Counted from the stretch's first letter, positions 1 through 8,283 are shown. The stretch is DNA of 49,428 nucleotides from a bacterium (GCA_022844005.1 JALHMN010000012.1:1-49428); one strand, 5' to 3'. Notes: generated by a model not told the origin, from the sequence alone. Translations and numbers: made by a program.

Positions 1-279
1 GGCGCCCGCGGCACCGGCCGCTCCACCTGCACCGCCACCGCTTCCACCCGCGCCGCCGCCAGCGCCACCGCCACCAGCACCTGCACCGCCAGCGCCACCG
101 CCACCAGCACCTCCTGCTCCGCCTCCGCCTCCACCACCGCCCTTGATCTGGAGCATGCTCCAGGCATCCGCGGAGGCGTCGGGCGCGCGAATCGGCCAGG
201 CATGGGCGGAACCGATCGATAGAACGAGGGCAGCGGCGCTCGCGGCGCCCAGATATCGGCGGCGGTCGGCATTCGACAT
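1..279 (-). CDS. Secreted glycine-rich protein (partial, C-terminus off window)
   Basis: The reading frame starts at the ATG ending at 279, preceded by a good ribosome site (GAGAGGGG about 9 nt upstream), and runs off the left edge after 93 codons without a stop. Residues 1-27 look like a Sec signal peptide: RRR near the N-terminus, an alanine/leucine-rich core and an AHA cleavage motif. After a short segment (about residues 28-47) the rest is almost only Gly and Ala with one Ser. The glycine run is encoded by imperfect 30-nt tandem repeats. I do not recognise a family; glycine-rich exported proteins of this kind can be structural, surface or adhesive, but no function can be assigned. The signal peptide, SD and in-frame low-complexity region make it a real gene rather than a repeat artefact. 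Confidence 0.7.
   Translation of the reverse strand, partial: MSNADRRRYLGAASAAALVLSIGSAHAWPIRAPDASADAWSMLQIKGGGGGGGGAGGAGGGGAGGAGAGGGGAGGGAGGSGGGAGGAAGAAGA
61..112. repeat. 30-nt tandem repeat inside the glycine-rich gene
   Basis: The 22 nt at 61-82 recur exactly at 91-112, giving a 30-nt period, with further degenerate copies on both sides. On the minus strand each unit encodes ten Gly/Ala residues. It is an in-frame coding repeat that can expand or contract by slippage, not a CRISPR or insertion element. Confidence 0.75.
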
Positions 280-474
280 CGGTTCACACCCCTCTCGACA
301 CCGCCTGGCCTCGGCCGACGGGCGCGCATCCGGACAGGCGGTTTCGCTTCCGGGCGCGCAATGGATAGAGACAGCGAGACCTCCGGAGGTTCCCGCCGCG
401 GCCGTCACGTTTTCGGGATTGCCGGCTCTCCTTCCCCCCTGCGGTGGATGGCGCGCCCTGACGCGACACCCCGC

Positions 475-502
475 TTGCAGCCCCGGCATTTCCCCCTAAC
501 AT
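475..502 (+). promoter_or_regulatory. Possible sigma70-type promoter for the acyl-CoA dehydrogenase operon
   Basis: TTGCAG (475-480) and TAACAT (497-502) are separated by 16 nt and end 24 nt before the acyl-CoA dehydrogenase start. Each box matches the consensus at 4 of 6 positions, so this is weak. A 12-bp perfect palindrome (ACCTCCGGAGGT, 379-390) lies upstream in the same divergent intergenic region and could be an operator. Confidence 0.3.
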
Positions 503-526
503 CCGCCTCAACTGGAGGAGACACCC

Positions 527-1732
527 ATGGATTCCGCGCTCGACAAGGACCTGCTCGCCTTCCGCGACGAGGTCCGTTCGTTCCTCGACAAGAATTTCGA
601 CGCGGAGATGCGTGCCGCCACCGCCCGCTCGCGCACCGGCTTCATGACCAGGGAGCTGCATGTGCGCTGGCAGAAGCGCCTGAACGAGAAGGGCTGGATG
701 GTGCCGAACTGGCCGACCGACCAGGGCGGCCCCGGCTGGAGCCACGCCCAGCGCTACATCTTCGACCAGGAGATGGCGCTGGCCGGTGCGCCCCACCCCA
801 TCGCCTTCGGCCCGCGCATGCTGGCCCCGGTGCTGATGAAGTTCGGCACCGAGCAGCAGAAGCGCTATCACCTTCCCGCCATCCTCAATTCCGACATCTG
901 GTGGGCGCAGGGCTATTCGGAACCGGGCTCCGGCTCCGACCTCGCCTCGCTGCAGCTGCGCTGCGACGATGCCGGCGACCACTTCCTCTTGAACGGCTCG
1001 AAGATCTGGACCTCCTATGCCCAGTTTGCCGACTGGATCTTCTGCCTCGTCCGCACCGACCGCTCGGGCAAGCGCCAGGACGGCATCTCCTTCGTCCTCG
1101 TCGACATGAAGACGCCGGGCGTGGTGGTCGATCCGATCATCACCGTCGACGTGCCCGAGCGCGGCTTCCAGGAAGTGAATCAGGTCTTCTTCACCGACGT
1201 GAAGGTGCCGAAGGAAAATCTGGTGGGCGAGCTCAACAAGGGCTGGACCTGCGCCAAGTACCTGCTCGAATTCGAGCGCGGCAATCCCTATTCCGGCGGG
1301 CTGAAGCGCTCGATCGGCAAGATCCGCAAGATCGCCAAGACCGAGACCAACGGCGGCGAGCCTCTGATCGCCGATCCCGATTTCGCCCGCCGCCTGGCGC
1401 AGGCCGAGATGGAGATCATGGCCCAGGAGCAGACCGAGCTCCGCCTGTTCGGCCGCCTCAAGGCCGGCCAGAACATGGGACCCGAATCCTCGCTCCTGAA
1501 GCTCCGCGGCACCGAGCTGCAGCAGATGCTGACCCAGCTCGCGACCGACGCCGTCGGCTACTACATGTCGCCCTTCAACCCCTATGTGCCGGGGCGGAAC
1601 GCCGAGATCGTCGGGCCCGACTATGCCGACGGGGTGACGGCGAAGAACCTCAACTCGCGCAAGACTTCGATTTACGCCGGGTCGAACGAGATCCAGCACA
1701 ACATCATGGCGAAGGCGATCCTGGGCCTGTGA
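527..1732 (+). CDS. Acyl-CoA dehydrogenase family protein
   Basis: This 401-residue protein has the usual acyl-CoA dehydrogenase length and order: an N-terminal helical domain, a middle beta domain (EPGSGSDLASL then WTSYAQFADW, the FAD/substrate-binding strands), and a C-terminal four-helix domain ending in the typical YAGSNEIQHNIMAK segment that closes over FAD. It is an FAD-dependent cytosolic enzyme oxidising an acyl-CoA to the 2-enoyl-CoA and passing electrons to ETF. The start at 527 follows GGAGGAG at ideal spacing. It is translationally coupled to the downstream thioesterase-like gene by a GTGA overlap (1729-1732), suggesting a shared acyl-CoA substrate. Chain length and the catalytic base are not obvious from sequence; it belongs to the broad pimeloyl/long-chain-like ACAD group, and substrate is unknown. 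Confidence 0.9.
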   Translation: MDSALDKDLLAFRDEVRSFLDKNFDAEMRAATARSRTGFMTRELHVRWQKRLNEKGWMVPNWPTDQGGPGWSHAQRYIFDQEMALAGAPHPIAFGPRMLAPVLMKFGTEQQKRYHLPAILNSDIWWAQGYSEPGSGSDLASLQLRCDDAGDHFLLNGSKIWTSYAQFADWIFCLVRTDRSGKRQDGISFVLVDMKTPGVVVDPIITVDVPERGFQEVNQVFFTDVKVPKENLVGELNKGWTCAKYLLEFERGNPYSGGLKRSIGKIRKIAKTETNGGEPLIADPDFARRLAQAEMEIMAQEQTELRLFGRLKAGQNMGPESSLLKLRGTELQQMLTQLATDAVGYYMSPFNPYVPGRNAEIVGPDYADGVTAKNLNSRKTSIYAGSNEIQHNIMAKAILGL

Positions 1733-2433
1733 GCATCGACACGCTGACGGTCGCCCGCCGCTTCAACGGGCCGCCCGGGTCGGGCAACGGGGGATATGTC
1801 GCCGGTCTGCTGGGCGGGCGCTTCGCCGGCCCGGCGGAGGTGACCCTGCGCGCGCCGATCCCGCTCGAAAAACCCCTGGTCATGGTGAAGGACGGCTCAG
1901 TGCTGGCCTTGCGCGACGGTGAAACGCTGGTCGCCGATGCGGTCGCGAAGCCGCTGTCGCTGGAGGTGCCGGCGCCCCCCTCCTTTGCCCTGGCCGAGGC
2001 TTTGGCCACAAAGGGTGGTAGCGGGTCGGACAGCGCCTACCAGGTCTGCCTCGTCTGCGGCCGCGCGCGGGCGCCGGGCGACGGCTTGCGCGTCTACTGC
2101 TCAGCGACCGGGTCGGCCGACGGTCTGCAGGCCGGCGCCTGGGTCCCCCACCCCGCCTTCGCCGACGCCAAGGGCTTGATTCGACCGGAGTTTCTCTGGG
2201 GCGCCCTCGACTGCCCCGGCGGCTCCGCCGTCTGCACCGACGGCTCCGAGGCGCTCACCGGCCGCATGCACGCCGTCGCCGATGCCGACCTGCCCGCGGG
2301 CGAGAACTGCATCGTCCTCGCCTGGCCGCTCGGCATGGAGGGCCGCAAGCGCTACTCCGGCACCGCCGTCATCGACAGCCAGGGCCGCGTCCGCGCCAAG
2401 GCCTTCAGCACCTGGATTGTGTTGAAATCTTAA
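1729..2433 (+). CDS. Hotdog-fold acyl-CoA thioesterase-like protein
   Basis: I place the start at the GTG overlapping the acyl-CoA dehydrogenase stop (GTGA), giving 234 residues. The N-terminal RRFNGPPGSGNGGYVAG stretch and the later CLVCGRAR segment are features of a family annotated as thioesterase/hotdog proteins, with two hotdog repeats expected. By family it would hydrolyse or bind an acyl-CoA in the cytosol; coupling to the dehydrogenase makes the product or substrate of that enzyme the likely target. Cysteines cluster at CLVC and again in the C-terminal half (DCPGGSAVC), but I see no clear zinc site. Its stop overlaps the convergent ycjF-like stop by four bases (2430-2433). Specific activity is inference. 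Confidence 0.75.
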   Translation: MSIDTLTVARRFNGPPGSGNGGYVAGLLGGRFAGPAEVTLRAPIPLEKPLVMVKDGSVLALRDGETLVADAVAKPLSLEVPAPPSFALAEALATKGGSGSDSAYQVCLVCGRARAPGDGLRVYCSATGSADGLQAGAWVPHPAFADAKGLIRPEFLWGALDCPGGSAVCTDGSEALTGRMHAVADADLPAGENCIVLAWPLGMEGRKRYSGTAVIDSQGRVRAKAFSTWIVLKS

Positions 2434-3416
2434 GGCCTTAGCAGATCGGCGATCTTCGGCCGCTTGTCCTCGGCAAAGGGCACCGGGCGGGCGCTGTCGA
2501 CCAGCAGCAGGCCGAAACGGGCCATCCGCCAGGCCGCCACCGCGCCCTCGGAAGCCGCCGCCGAGACCTTCTCCACCACGCTGCCGCCCAAGAGCGAGAC
2601 CAGCGCGTCGCCCGCCATGTCGGTGCCGGTGATCATCCCGATATCGCCCAGTGCGCGGCGGATCAGCGCCACCGTCGAGGCCTTGGCCGGGCGATAGCCA
2701 TAGGCCTCCCCCACCTCGCGGGCCAGTTTGGTCGCCCGCCAGGTGAAGGCGGCGATATCGACCGCCGCCCTGGGGCTGATCGCCACCAGCCCGAAGGTGT
2801 CGCGCGCCGCGCGCCTGATGGCGGCGACGGCCTGCCGGTCCGCCTCCGCCAGCACATAACCTTCGAAGACCCGGCGCGCATCCGCCGCCGGCAGGTCGCG
2901 CCCGGCCTTGGCCCGCCAGGCCGCCACGCCGGGCGCCAGGCGGGCGCTCGCCGCCAGTTCCACCGCCACGCGGTCAAGCTGGGCGCGCATTTCCCCGTCG
3001 CTCCGGGGCGCCTCGCGGAAGTGATCATGCACCTCGGCCACCCGCCGCAGCCGCCGCAGGGCGCGCAGTTCATGTCCGATCAGCGCTCCCGCGCCGCCCA
3101 CCGCCAGCGCCAGGAAGGCCGCCCCGGCGAGACCGAAGCCCCAGCCGCGATCGAACAGCGCCGCCACCCACCAGAGCGAGCTGACGCCGGCCATGCCGGC
3201 GAGGCCGATGCCGGAAATCGCGAGCGCCTTCAACCCGCGGCTGGCCTGTGGCGCCGCCGGCGGCAACACCACCAGTTCGCCCGCGCTCATGGCGACGGGG
3301 CCGAGTTCGATCGGTCGCACGTCGTCGGTCTCGATCACCCGCGGGCGCTCGGCCGGGTCGACGGCGGCGCGGCGCGCCTCCTCCTCCAGCACGCGGGGGC
3401 GGTTCGGGTCGCTCAT
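2430..3416 (-). CDS. YcjF/TIGR01620-family membrane protein (DUF697)
   Basis: A 328-residue protein with a charged N-terminal 60 residues, two hydrophobic segments (about 64-86 and 93-114) and a C-terminal DUF697-like region with the GDIGMITGTDMAGDALVSLLGG stretch. This matches the YcjF/TIGR01620 family, inner-membrane proteins of unknown molecular function almost always encoded next to the YcjX GTPase-like protein, as here. The ATG at 3416 overlaps the ycjX stop in an ATGA, so the two are translationally coupled. In E. coli ycjX-ycjF belong to the phage-shock-associated stress regulon; here they instead close an aromatic amino acid operon. Function remains unknown. Confidence 0.85.
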   Translation of the reverse strand: MSDPNRPRVLEEEARRAAVDPAERPRVIETDDVRPIELGPVAMSAGELVVLPPAAPQASRGLKALAISGIGLAGMAGVSSLWWVAALFDRGWGFGLAGAAFLALAVGGAGALIGHELRALRRLRRVAEVHDHFREAPRSDGEMRAQLDRVAVELAASARLAPGVAAWRAKAGRDLPAADARRVFEGYVLAEADRQAVAAIRRAARDTFGLVAISPRAAVDIAAFTWRATKLAREVGEAYGYRPAKASTVALIRRALGDIGMITGTDMAGDALVSLLGGSVVEKVSAAASEGAVAAWRMARFGLLLVDSARPVPFAEDKRPKIADLLRP

Positions 3417-4813
3417 GTCAGCAGGTCCCCGATCAGGAATTCGAGCGCGGCATCCATGTTGATATGGGGCACGCCGTGTCCGGGCCGGGCATTGAACGAC
3501 GGCGGCCGGAACACCGGATAGCGCACCGTGCGCCCCTCCCAGAACGAGGCCGGCGGCGGTTCCTTCGGCAGGATGCCGGAATAGACCTTCACCCGCTTGT
3601 CGCCTTCGACCGGCACACCCACCACCACCTCGACCTCGCCGATGTCGAGGCTGACGCGCTCGTCGCGGGTGCAGCGGGCGGCGGATACCGCCATGGCACG
3701 CGCTTCGGCGCCGGCCATGCGCGCCGCCGTCTCCTCCGGGATGACGAGGGAATGCAGCAGCTGCTTCAGCCTTTCGCGCTGGGAATCGGGCACGAAATCG
3801 GCCTTTGTCGCCGCGAACAGAACCCTGTCGAAGCGCTTGGGAAAAAGGAGGCCGAGCGGCCCCTCGCGCCGGCGCAGAAGCACCCTGGAAACGGCGTCGA
3901 GCGCCATCGCCGCGTCCTCGAAGGCCGCATGGCCGGCGTTCAGGGTGGCGATCAGGTCGAACAGCAGAACCTGGCGGTTGGTGGCATCGAAGGTCGCCTC
4001 GAAGAACGGCCGGGCGATCTCGTCGCGATAGCGATCGAAGCGCTCGGCGCAGCGCGCCGCGAGCGAGCCCCGGGGCGGCAGCATGCCGGCGAGGTCGAGC
4101 GGCACGAACCACAGCGCCGGGCGGTCGCCCTCGTCGTCGGGCAGCACATGCCGGCCGGGCTGCAGGAAGGAGAGGCCGAGCGTCTCCCGGCAGGTGGTCA
4201 GGAAGGCGCGGTAGAGGCCGAGGGCCTGGGTCAGCCGCGCCTCGTCGGCCGGCGCGAACGGATCGAGCGCGCCGATGAAGGCGAGAAATTCGCGCGCCGC
4301 CTCGCGCCGCGGCGCACCGCGCAGCAGGTTGAGCGTCGCCGCCGACCATTCGGCATAGCTCTGCGTCAGCAAGGGAAGGTCGAGCAGCCATTCGCCCGGA
4401 TAGTCGACGATGCCGATCTCTATCGTCGCGTCGGGGCTGACATAGGAGAGCAGCCCTTCGCGCTTGTAGCGGATGACGATCTCGGTGCGGGACACGGCCG
4501 CCGTGGGCGCCGGCCAGGCCGGCCGCTCGCCCGCCATCGCCCGAAGATAGTCCTGCGTCGGGAACACCGCCACGCCGCCGCCGACCGGCGGCCGCTCGGC
4601 CGCTGCGATCAGCCGGCCCTGCAGCCCCGCCCGCAGCGCCGGCAGGATCGACGGATCATGGGCGGCGCCGGTGAGGTTGTGGATCAGCGAGGCGATGAAC
4701 ACGCTCTTGCCCGAGCGCCTGAGGCCGGTGACGGCGATATCGGCCCGCAGGTCCAGGCGCTGGGCGAGAAGGCCGAGGCCGCGTTCGGCTTCACGGCGGA
4801 GGCGGCTGATCAC
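3413..4813 (-). CDS. ycjX: YcjX-family P-loop protein
   Basis: With the GTG at 4813 the product has 466 residues, the normal YcjX size. A Walker A motif (GLRRSGKS, residues 30-37) sits near the N-terminus; the later DYPGEWLLDLPLL segment and a KADF motif are typical of the family. YcjX proteins are P-loop nucleotide-binding proteins with a GTPase-like fold and no settled role; stress-response association is known from enteric bacteria. I chose GTG 4813 because AGAGGA lies 4 nt upstream; another GTG in frame at 4828 would add five residues. It follows tyrC by 23 nt and is coupled to the ycjF-like gene by ATGA. The operon location after tyrC is unusual. Confidence 0.87.
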   Translation of the reverse strand: MISRLRREAERGLGLLAQRLDLRADIAVTGLRRSGKSVFIASLIHNLTGAAHDPSILPALRAGLQGRLIAAAERPPVGGGVAVFPTQDYLRAMAGERPAWPAPTAAVSRTEIVIRYKREGLLSYVSPDATIEIGIVDYPGEWLLDLPLLTQSYAEWSAATLNLLRGAPRREAAREFLAFIGALDPFAPADEARLTQALGLYRAFLTTCRETLGLSFLQPGRHVLPDDEGDRPALWFVPLDLAGMLPPRGSLAARCAERFDRYRDEIARPFFEATFDATNRQVLLFDLIATLNAGHAAFEDAAMALDAVSRVLLRRREGPLGLLFPKRFDRVLFAATKADFVPDSQRERLKQLLHSLVIPEETAARMAGAEARAMAVSAARCTRDERVSLDIGEVEVVVGVPVEGDKRVKVYSGILPKEPPPASFWEGRTVRYPVFRPPSFNARPGHGVPHINMDAALEFLIGDLLT

Positions 4814-4836
4814 GTCGTCCTCTGCCACCGGCCCGG

Positions 4837-5766
4837 CTATCCCTTGGTTTCCGGATGGCGCCCGAAATCGGCCGCCGGCGTGTCCTGGCCCTCGTCGATG
4901 ATGGCCCGGCGGATGGCGCGGGTCCGGGTGAAAAGGTCGAACAGGGTATTGCCGTCGCCCCAGCGGATCGCCCGCTGCAGGAGCGCCAGGTCCTCGCTGA
5001 ACCGCCCCAGCATCTCCAGCACCGCCTCGCGGTTGTTGAGGAATATGTCGCGCCACATGGTGGGGTCGGAAGCGGCGATGCGGGTGAAGTCCCGGAAACC
5101 GCCGGCGGAGAACTTGATCACCTCCGACTTGGTCACGGTGGCGAGGTCGTCGGCGGTGCCGACGATGTTGTAGGCAATCAGATGCGGCAGATGCGAGGTG
5201 ACGGCCAGCACGAGATCATGGTGCCGCGCCTCCATGAACTCCACCTTGGAACCGGCCCTCGTCCAGAAGCCGGCGAGACGGTCGAGCGCCTGCTGGTCGA
5301 CGCCGGGAATGGGGGTGAGGATGCACCAGCGCCCCTCGAAGAGCTCGGCGAAGCCGGCCTCCGGCCCGCTGTTCTCGGTGCCCGCCACCGGATGGCCCGG
5401 AATGAAATGCACGCCCTCCGGCACCAGCGGCCCGATATCGCGGATAGCCGAGGCCTTGACCGAGCCTACATCGGAGAGGATCGCTCCCGCTTCCAGATGC
5501 GGCGCGATCGCCGGCATGATCTCGGCATAGGCCCCCAGCGGCGCGCAGATGACGACGAGATCCGCCCCCTTCACCGCCGCCGCCGCGTCGGCATGCGCTT
5601 CCGCGACCAGCCCGAGATCGATGGCGGCCTTGCGCGAACGCTCGGTCGGCGCGGCGCAGACGATGCTCTCGGTCAGCCCCTCGCGCTTCGCCACCCGGGC
5701 CAGCGAGGAACCAATCAGGCCGATGCCGATCAGCGCGAGGCGCTTGAAGGGCTTGAACTCGCTCAT
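4837..5766 (-). CDS. tyrC: Prephenate/arogenate dehydrogenase
   Basis: The 309-residue product begins with a dinucleotide-binding glycine motif (GIGLIGSS, about residues 14-21) and carries the HPVAGTENSGP motif diagnostic of TyrA-family dehydrogenases, followed by the all-helical dimerisation domain with HLPHLIAY. It oxidatively decarboxylates prephenate or arogenate with NAD(P)+ on the route to tyrosine. There is no fused chorismate mutase and no ACT domain, fitting a cyclohexadienyl dehydrogenase of TyrC type; the chorismate mutase is a separate gene two positions upstream. Its ATG overlaps the hisC stop (ATGA at 5763-5766). Substrate preference, prephenate or arogenate, cannot be read from sequence. 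Confidence 0.92.
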   Translation of the reverse strand: MSEFKPFKRLALIGIGLIGSSLARVAKREGLTESIVCAAPTERSRKAAIDLGLVAEAHADAAAAVKGADLVVICAPLGAYAEIMPAIAPHLEAGAILSDVGSVKASAIRDIGPLVPEGVHFIPGHPVAGTENSGPEAGFAELFEGRWCILTPIPGVDQQALDRLAGFWTRAGSKVEFMEARHHDLVLAVTSHLPHLIAYNIVGTADDLATVTKSEVIKFSAGGFRDFTRIAASDPTMWRDIFLNNREAVLEMLGRFSEDLALLQRAIRWGDGNTLFDLFTRTRAIRRAIIDEGQDTPAADFGRHPETKG

Positions 5767-6851
5767 GCCGAGACGAAGTCCTTCAAGGCGGCCAGGACCT
5801 TCAGGTTCTCGTCCTTGGTGCCGATGGTCATGCGCAGGCAATCGCCGAGGCCATAGGGCGCCACACCGCGCAGGATGAGCCCGCGCCCGGTGAGGAAGGC
5901 GTTCGCCGCGGCGGCATCCTTCGGTGCCTCGCCGAAGCGGATCAGGATGAAGTTGCCGACGCTGGGCGGCACCTCCAGCCCGAGCGCCTTGATCCCTTCG
6001 GTCAGCTTCGGCAGCCACAGGTCGTTGTGCTGCCGTGCCGCCTCGACATGGGCCGCATCCTGCAGCGCGGCCACCGCCGCCGCCTGCGCCGGCGCATTGA
6101 CGTTGAAGGGCCCGCGTACCCGGTTCAGCACCCCGGCGATCGAGGCCGGCGCATAGGTCCACCCGACCCGGAGCGCGGCGAGGCCATGGATCTTGGAGAA
6201 GGTGCGCGTCATCACCGTGTTCTCGCCGGCATCTACCAGCTCGGCACCGGCCGAATAGTCGTTCCGCGTCACGTATTCGGCATAGGCGGCGTCGATCACC
6301 AGCAGCACATCCGCCGGCAGGCCGTCGCGCAGCCGCTTCACTTCCGAGGCCGGCGTATAGGTCCCGGTCGGATTGTTGGGGTTGGCGAGGAAGACGATCT
6401 TCGTCTTCGGCGTGACTGCCGCCAGCAGCGCGTCGACATCGGTGGAAAGGTTCTTCTCCGGCGCGGCGACGGCGGTCACGCCATGCACCTTGGCCGCGAT
6501 GGGATACATCAGGAAGCCGTGCTGGCTGTAGACGATCTCGTCGCCGACGCCGGCATAGGCGGCCATCAGGAGGCCGATCATCTCGTCCGACCCGTTGGAG
6601 CAGACGATGCGTTCGGGATCGAGGCCGTAGTGCTCGCCCAGCGTCTGGCGCAGGTCGGCGCTCGCGCCGTCGGGATAGCGGTGCAGCTCTCCCGCCAGGT
6701 TCCTGTAGGCGGCGATGGCCCGGGGGCTCGGCCCCAGCGGGCTTTCGTTCGAGGAGAGTTTGTGGACCTCCGAAACACCGGGCACGGAAGAGTCGCCACC
6801 TTTGTAGGGCGTGATCCCGAGGATTCCGGGTTGGGGTATCGGCGCGCTCAC
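5763..6851 (-). CDS. hisC: Histidinol-phosphate / aromatic aminotransferase
   Basis: A 362-residue fold-type I PLP aminotransferase of the HisC family. The ANPNNPTG motif, the FSK Schiff-base lysine (Lys220) and the LRVGW arginine region are all intact. Family enzymes convert imidazoleacetol phosphate to histidinol phosphate, and many also transaminate aromatic keto acids. The neighbours here (chorismate mutase 17 nt upstream, tyrC overlapping downstream) and the absence of other his genes suggest a main or additional role in phenylalanine/tyrosine formation. The start is a GTG at 6851, with CCGGAG nine nt upstream; there is no ATG near the expected N-terminus. Confidence 0.9.
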   Translation of the reverse strand: MSAPIPQPGILGITPYKGGDSSVPGVSEVHKLSSNESPLGPSPRAIAAYRNLAGELHRYPDGASADLRQTLGEHYGLDPERIVCSNGSDEMIGLLMAAYAGVGDEIVYSQHGFLMYPIAAKVHGVTAVAAPEKNLSTDVDALLAAVTPKTKIVFLANPNNPTGTYTPASEVKRLRDGLPADVLLVIDAAYAEYVTRNDYSAGAELVDAGENTVMTRTFSKIHGLAALRVGWTYAPASIAGVLNRVRGPFNVNAPAQAAAVAALQDAAHVEAARQHNDLWLPKLTEGIKALGLEVPPSVGNFILIRFGEAPKDAAAANAFLTGRGLILRGVAPYGLGDCLRMTIGTKDENLKVLAALKDFVSA

Positions 6852-6868
6852 GATGGCGATCTCCGGAA

Positions 6869-7735
6869 TTAGGTGAGAGACGAAAGGTCCTGCATCGGCA
6901 CCGCATAGGCGCCCAGCACCACCACGCTGTCGATGGCGCCCTGGCCCGCCTCGCGCAGACGCATCAGCCTGGGATCGTCGTCGGTGACGAAGCCCTCGAC
7001 CTCGATCAGGCGGTTCTCGCCCGCGGCACCTTCCGATTCGCGGAAGGCCGCGACCGTGCCGCCCTCCATGTCGACGGCGGCCAGGATCTCGTTGAACCGC
7101 GCCCGGCTCATCTCGCCCTGCAGCCTGACCACCAGAAGCGACCGGTCCTCGCCCGAAGGTTCCGGCGGGATGCGCCCGATGACATAGGCCTCGACCGGCT
7201 CCCAGCCGTTCTCGGGACGCAGGCAGAAGGGCAGGCGCGCGAAGATTCGCGGCCGGTCCTCGCCGCCGCCGGCCACCAGCGGCCACCAGGGCGATTTCTC
7301 CCCGTCGGTCGGCAGCGGCAGCAGGCCGAGCGTGCCGGCATCGTCGCGGGCGGCGCCGATCACCGCCATGACGTTGCGCCTGAGCGTGATCGGCGCGAGC
7401 GAGCCGTAATGCGAACGCGCGAGATCCCAATAGCTGGCCGAGCGCTCGATGGCATGCACGACGACGTTGTAGGGCGCCTGCAGGCGGCAGACGGCGGCGA
7501 TGATCTCGCGCCAGATGCGGGCGATCACGGTCGTCGGCAGGTTGCCGCTGTGCCGCGCCAGCAGCCGGCGCAGGATGGCGGCCTCCCGGCCGGGACGGAA
7601 GGAGGGCCCGCCATCCTTGGCGCGACGGATCTCCTCGACCAGTTCGATCCGCCGCATGATGGCGTCGTGAATCCGGTCGTCGATCGTGTCGATCTCGGCC
7701 CTCAGGGCATCGAGCGTCCTCAGGTCGGGGGTCAT
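6869..7735 (-). CDS. Chorismate mutase (AroQ) with a degenerate P-protein-like C-terminal half
   Basis: Residues 1-90 are an AroQ chorismate mutase: the LRAEIDTIDDRI helix, the RR..L..EIRRAK segment and the RPGREAAIL segment supply the expected Arg/Lys/Glu active-site positions. AroQ rearranges chorismate to prephenate. The remaining ~195 residues do not form a full prephenate dehydratase but keep echoes of one: a DDAGTLGLLPLP stretch resembling the conserved PDT 'GVLPIEN' region, and a final ~80 residues (SLLVVRLQGE ... NRLIEVEGF) with ACT-domain-like spacing. I infer a mutase with a reduced, possibly regulatory, C-terminal part. The ATG at 7735 fits the family N-terminus. It is the first gene of the operon with hisC, tyrC, ycjX and ycjF. 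Confidence 0.85.
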   Translation of the reverse strand: MTPDLRTLDALRAEIDTIDDRIHDAIMRRIELVEEIRRAKDGGPSFRPGREAAILRRLLARHSGNLPTTVIARIWREIIAAVCRLQAPYNVVVHAIERSASYWDLARSHYGSLAPITLRRNVMAVIGAARDDAGTLGLLPLPTDGEKSPWWPLVAGGGEDRPRIFARLPFCLRPENGWEPVEAYVIGRIPPEPSGEDRSLLVVRLQGEMSRARFNEILAAVDMEGGTVAAFRESEGAAGENRLIEVEGFVTDDDPRLMRLREAGQGAIDSVVVLGAYAVPMQDLSSLT

Positions 7736-7827
7736 GTCTCTTGATGTTGGGGTATGGGCCAAGCGAGGGGTGGTATCTAGCGGGAAAGCCCCCACCCACG
7801 CAACCGGCGGCGGCCCGGACCAGGGCT

Positions 7828-7848
7828 GCGGGGAATGCAGATCCCCGC
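7828..7848 (-). terminator. Hairpin downstream of the gloB-GST-cupin operon
   Basis: GCGGGGA / TCCCCGC form a perfect 7-bp stem around a 7-nt loop, 23 nt after the cupin stop on the minus strand. There is no T-run after it, so it is terminator-like rather than a textbook intrinsic terminator. Confidence 0.35.
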
Positions 7849-7871
7849 CCGCCGTGGACGCGAATTCGGCT

Positions 7872-8276
7872 CTATGGCTCGAAACCCTCCGGCGCCAGTT
7901 CGAACCGTTCGAACTGGAAGCCCGGGGCGACGGTACAGCCGGCAAGCACCCAGTCTCCCAGGGGCCGGGCCGCCTGCCAGACGCCGGCCGGGACTACGGC
8001 CTGCGGCCGCTCGCCGGCGGCGAGGTCCTTGCCCAGGATCACGCTTTCCTCCGCCTCGATCCTGAGTTCGAGCGGGGCGCCGGCATAGTGGTGCCAGATC
8101 TCGGCCGCGTCGACGCGGTGCCAACGCGAGCGTTCACCTTTCCGCAGCAGATAGTAGATGGCAGTGCCGTGCGCCCGCCCGGCATTGCTCGCCGGGTCGC
8201 GGAAGGTCTCGCGATAGTGGCCGCCCTCGGGATGCGGCTCGAGCCCGAGGGCGGCGATGATGCCTTCCGGTGTCAA
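7872..8276 (-). CDS. Cupin_5 (DUF985) family protein
   Basis: The 134-residue protein carries the DUF985/cupin_5 signature: an N-terminal LGLEPHPEGGHYRETF, then HRVDAAEIWHHYAG with the predicted metal-facing histidines, and a C-terminal CTVAPGFQFERFEL. It is a small beta-barrel cupin, probably metal- or sugar-binding; no reaction is established for the family. The start is a TTG at 8276, chosen because the family begins with a short 'TPEGII'-like helix just before EPHPEGG; no SD is visible, and it lies 7 nt after the GST stop, so re-initiation after GST is likely. It is the last gene of the gloB-GST-cupin run. Confidence 0.85.
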   Translation of the reverse strand: MTPEGIIAALGLEPHPEGGHYRETFRDPASNAGRAHGTAIYYLLRKGERSRWHRVDAAEIWHHYAGAPLELRIEAEESVILGKDLAAGERPQAVVPAGVWQAARPLGDWVLAGCTVAPGFQFERFELAPEGFEP

Positions 8277-8283
8277 GCGGCGG

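Noticed and set aside
61-112. CRISPR array
   Set aside because: The units are adjacent in-frame coding repeats without spacers.
284-1699. A long open frame opposite the acyl-CoA dehydrogenase
   Set aside because: It mirrors the real gene frame in GC-rich DNA, has no family resemblance and no SD; many similar antisense frames occur opposite other genes.
527-1732. Methylsuccinyl-CoA dehydrogenase of the ethylmalonyl-CoA pathway
   Set aside because: The protein is about 150 residues shorter than that enzyme, and nothing else in the neighbourhood supports it.
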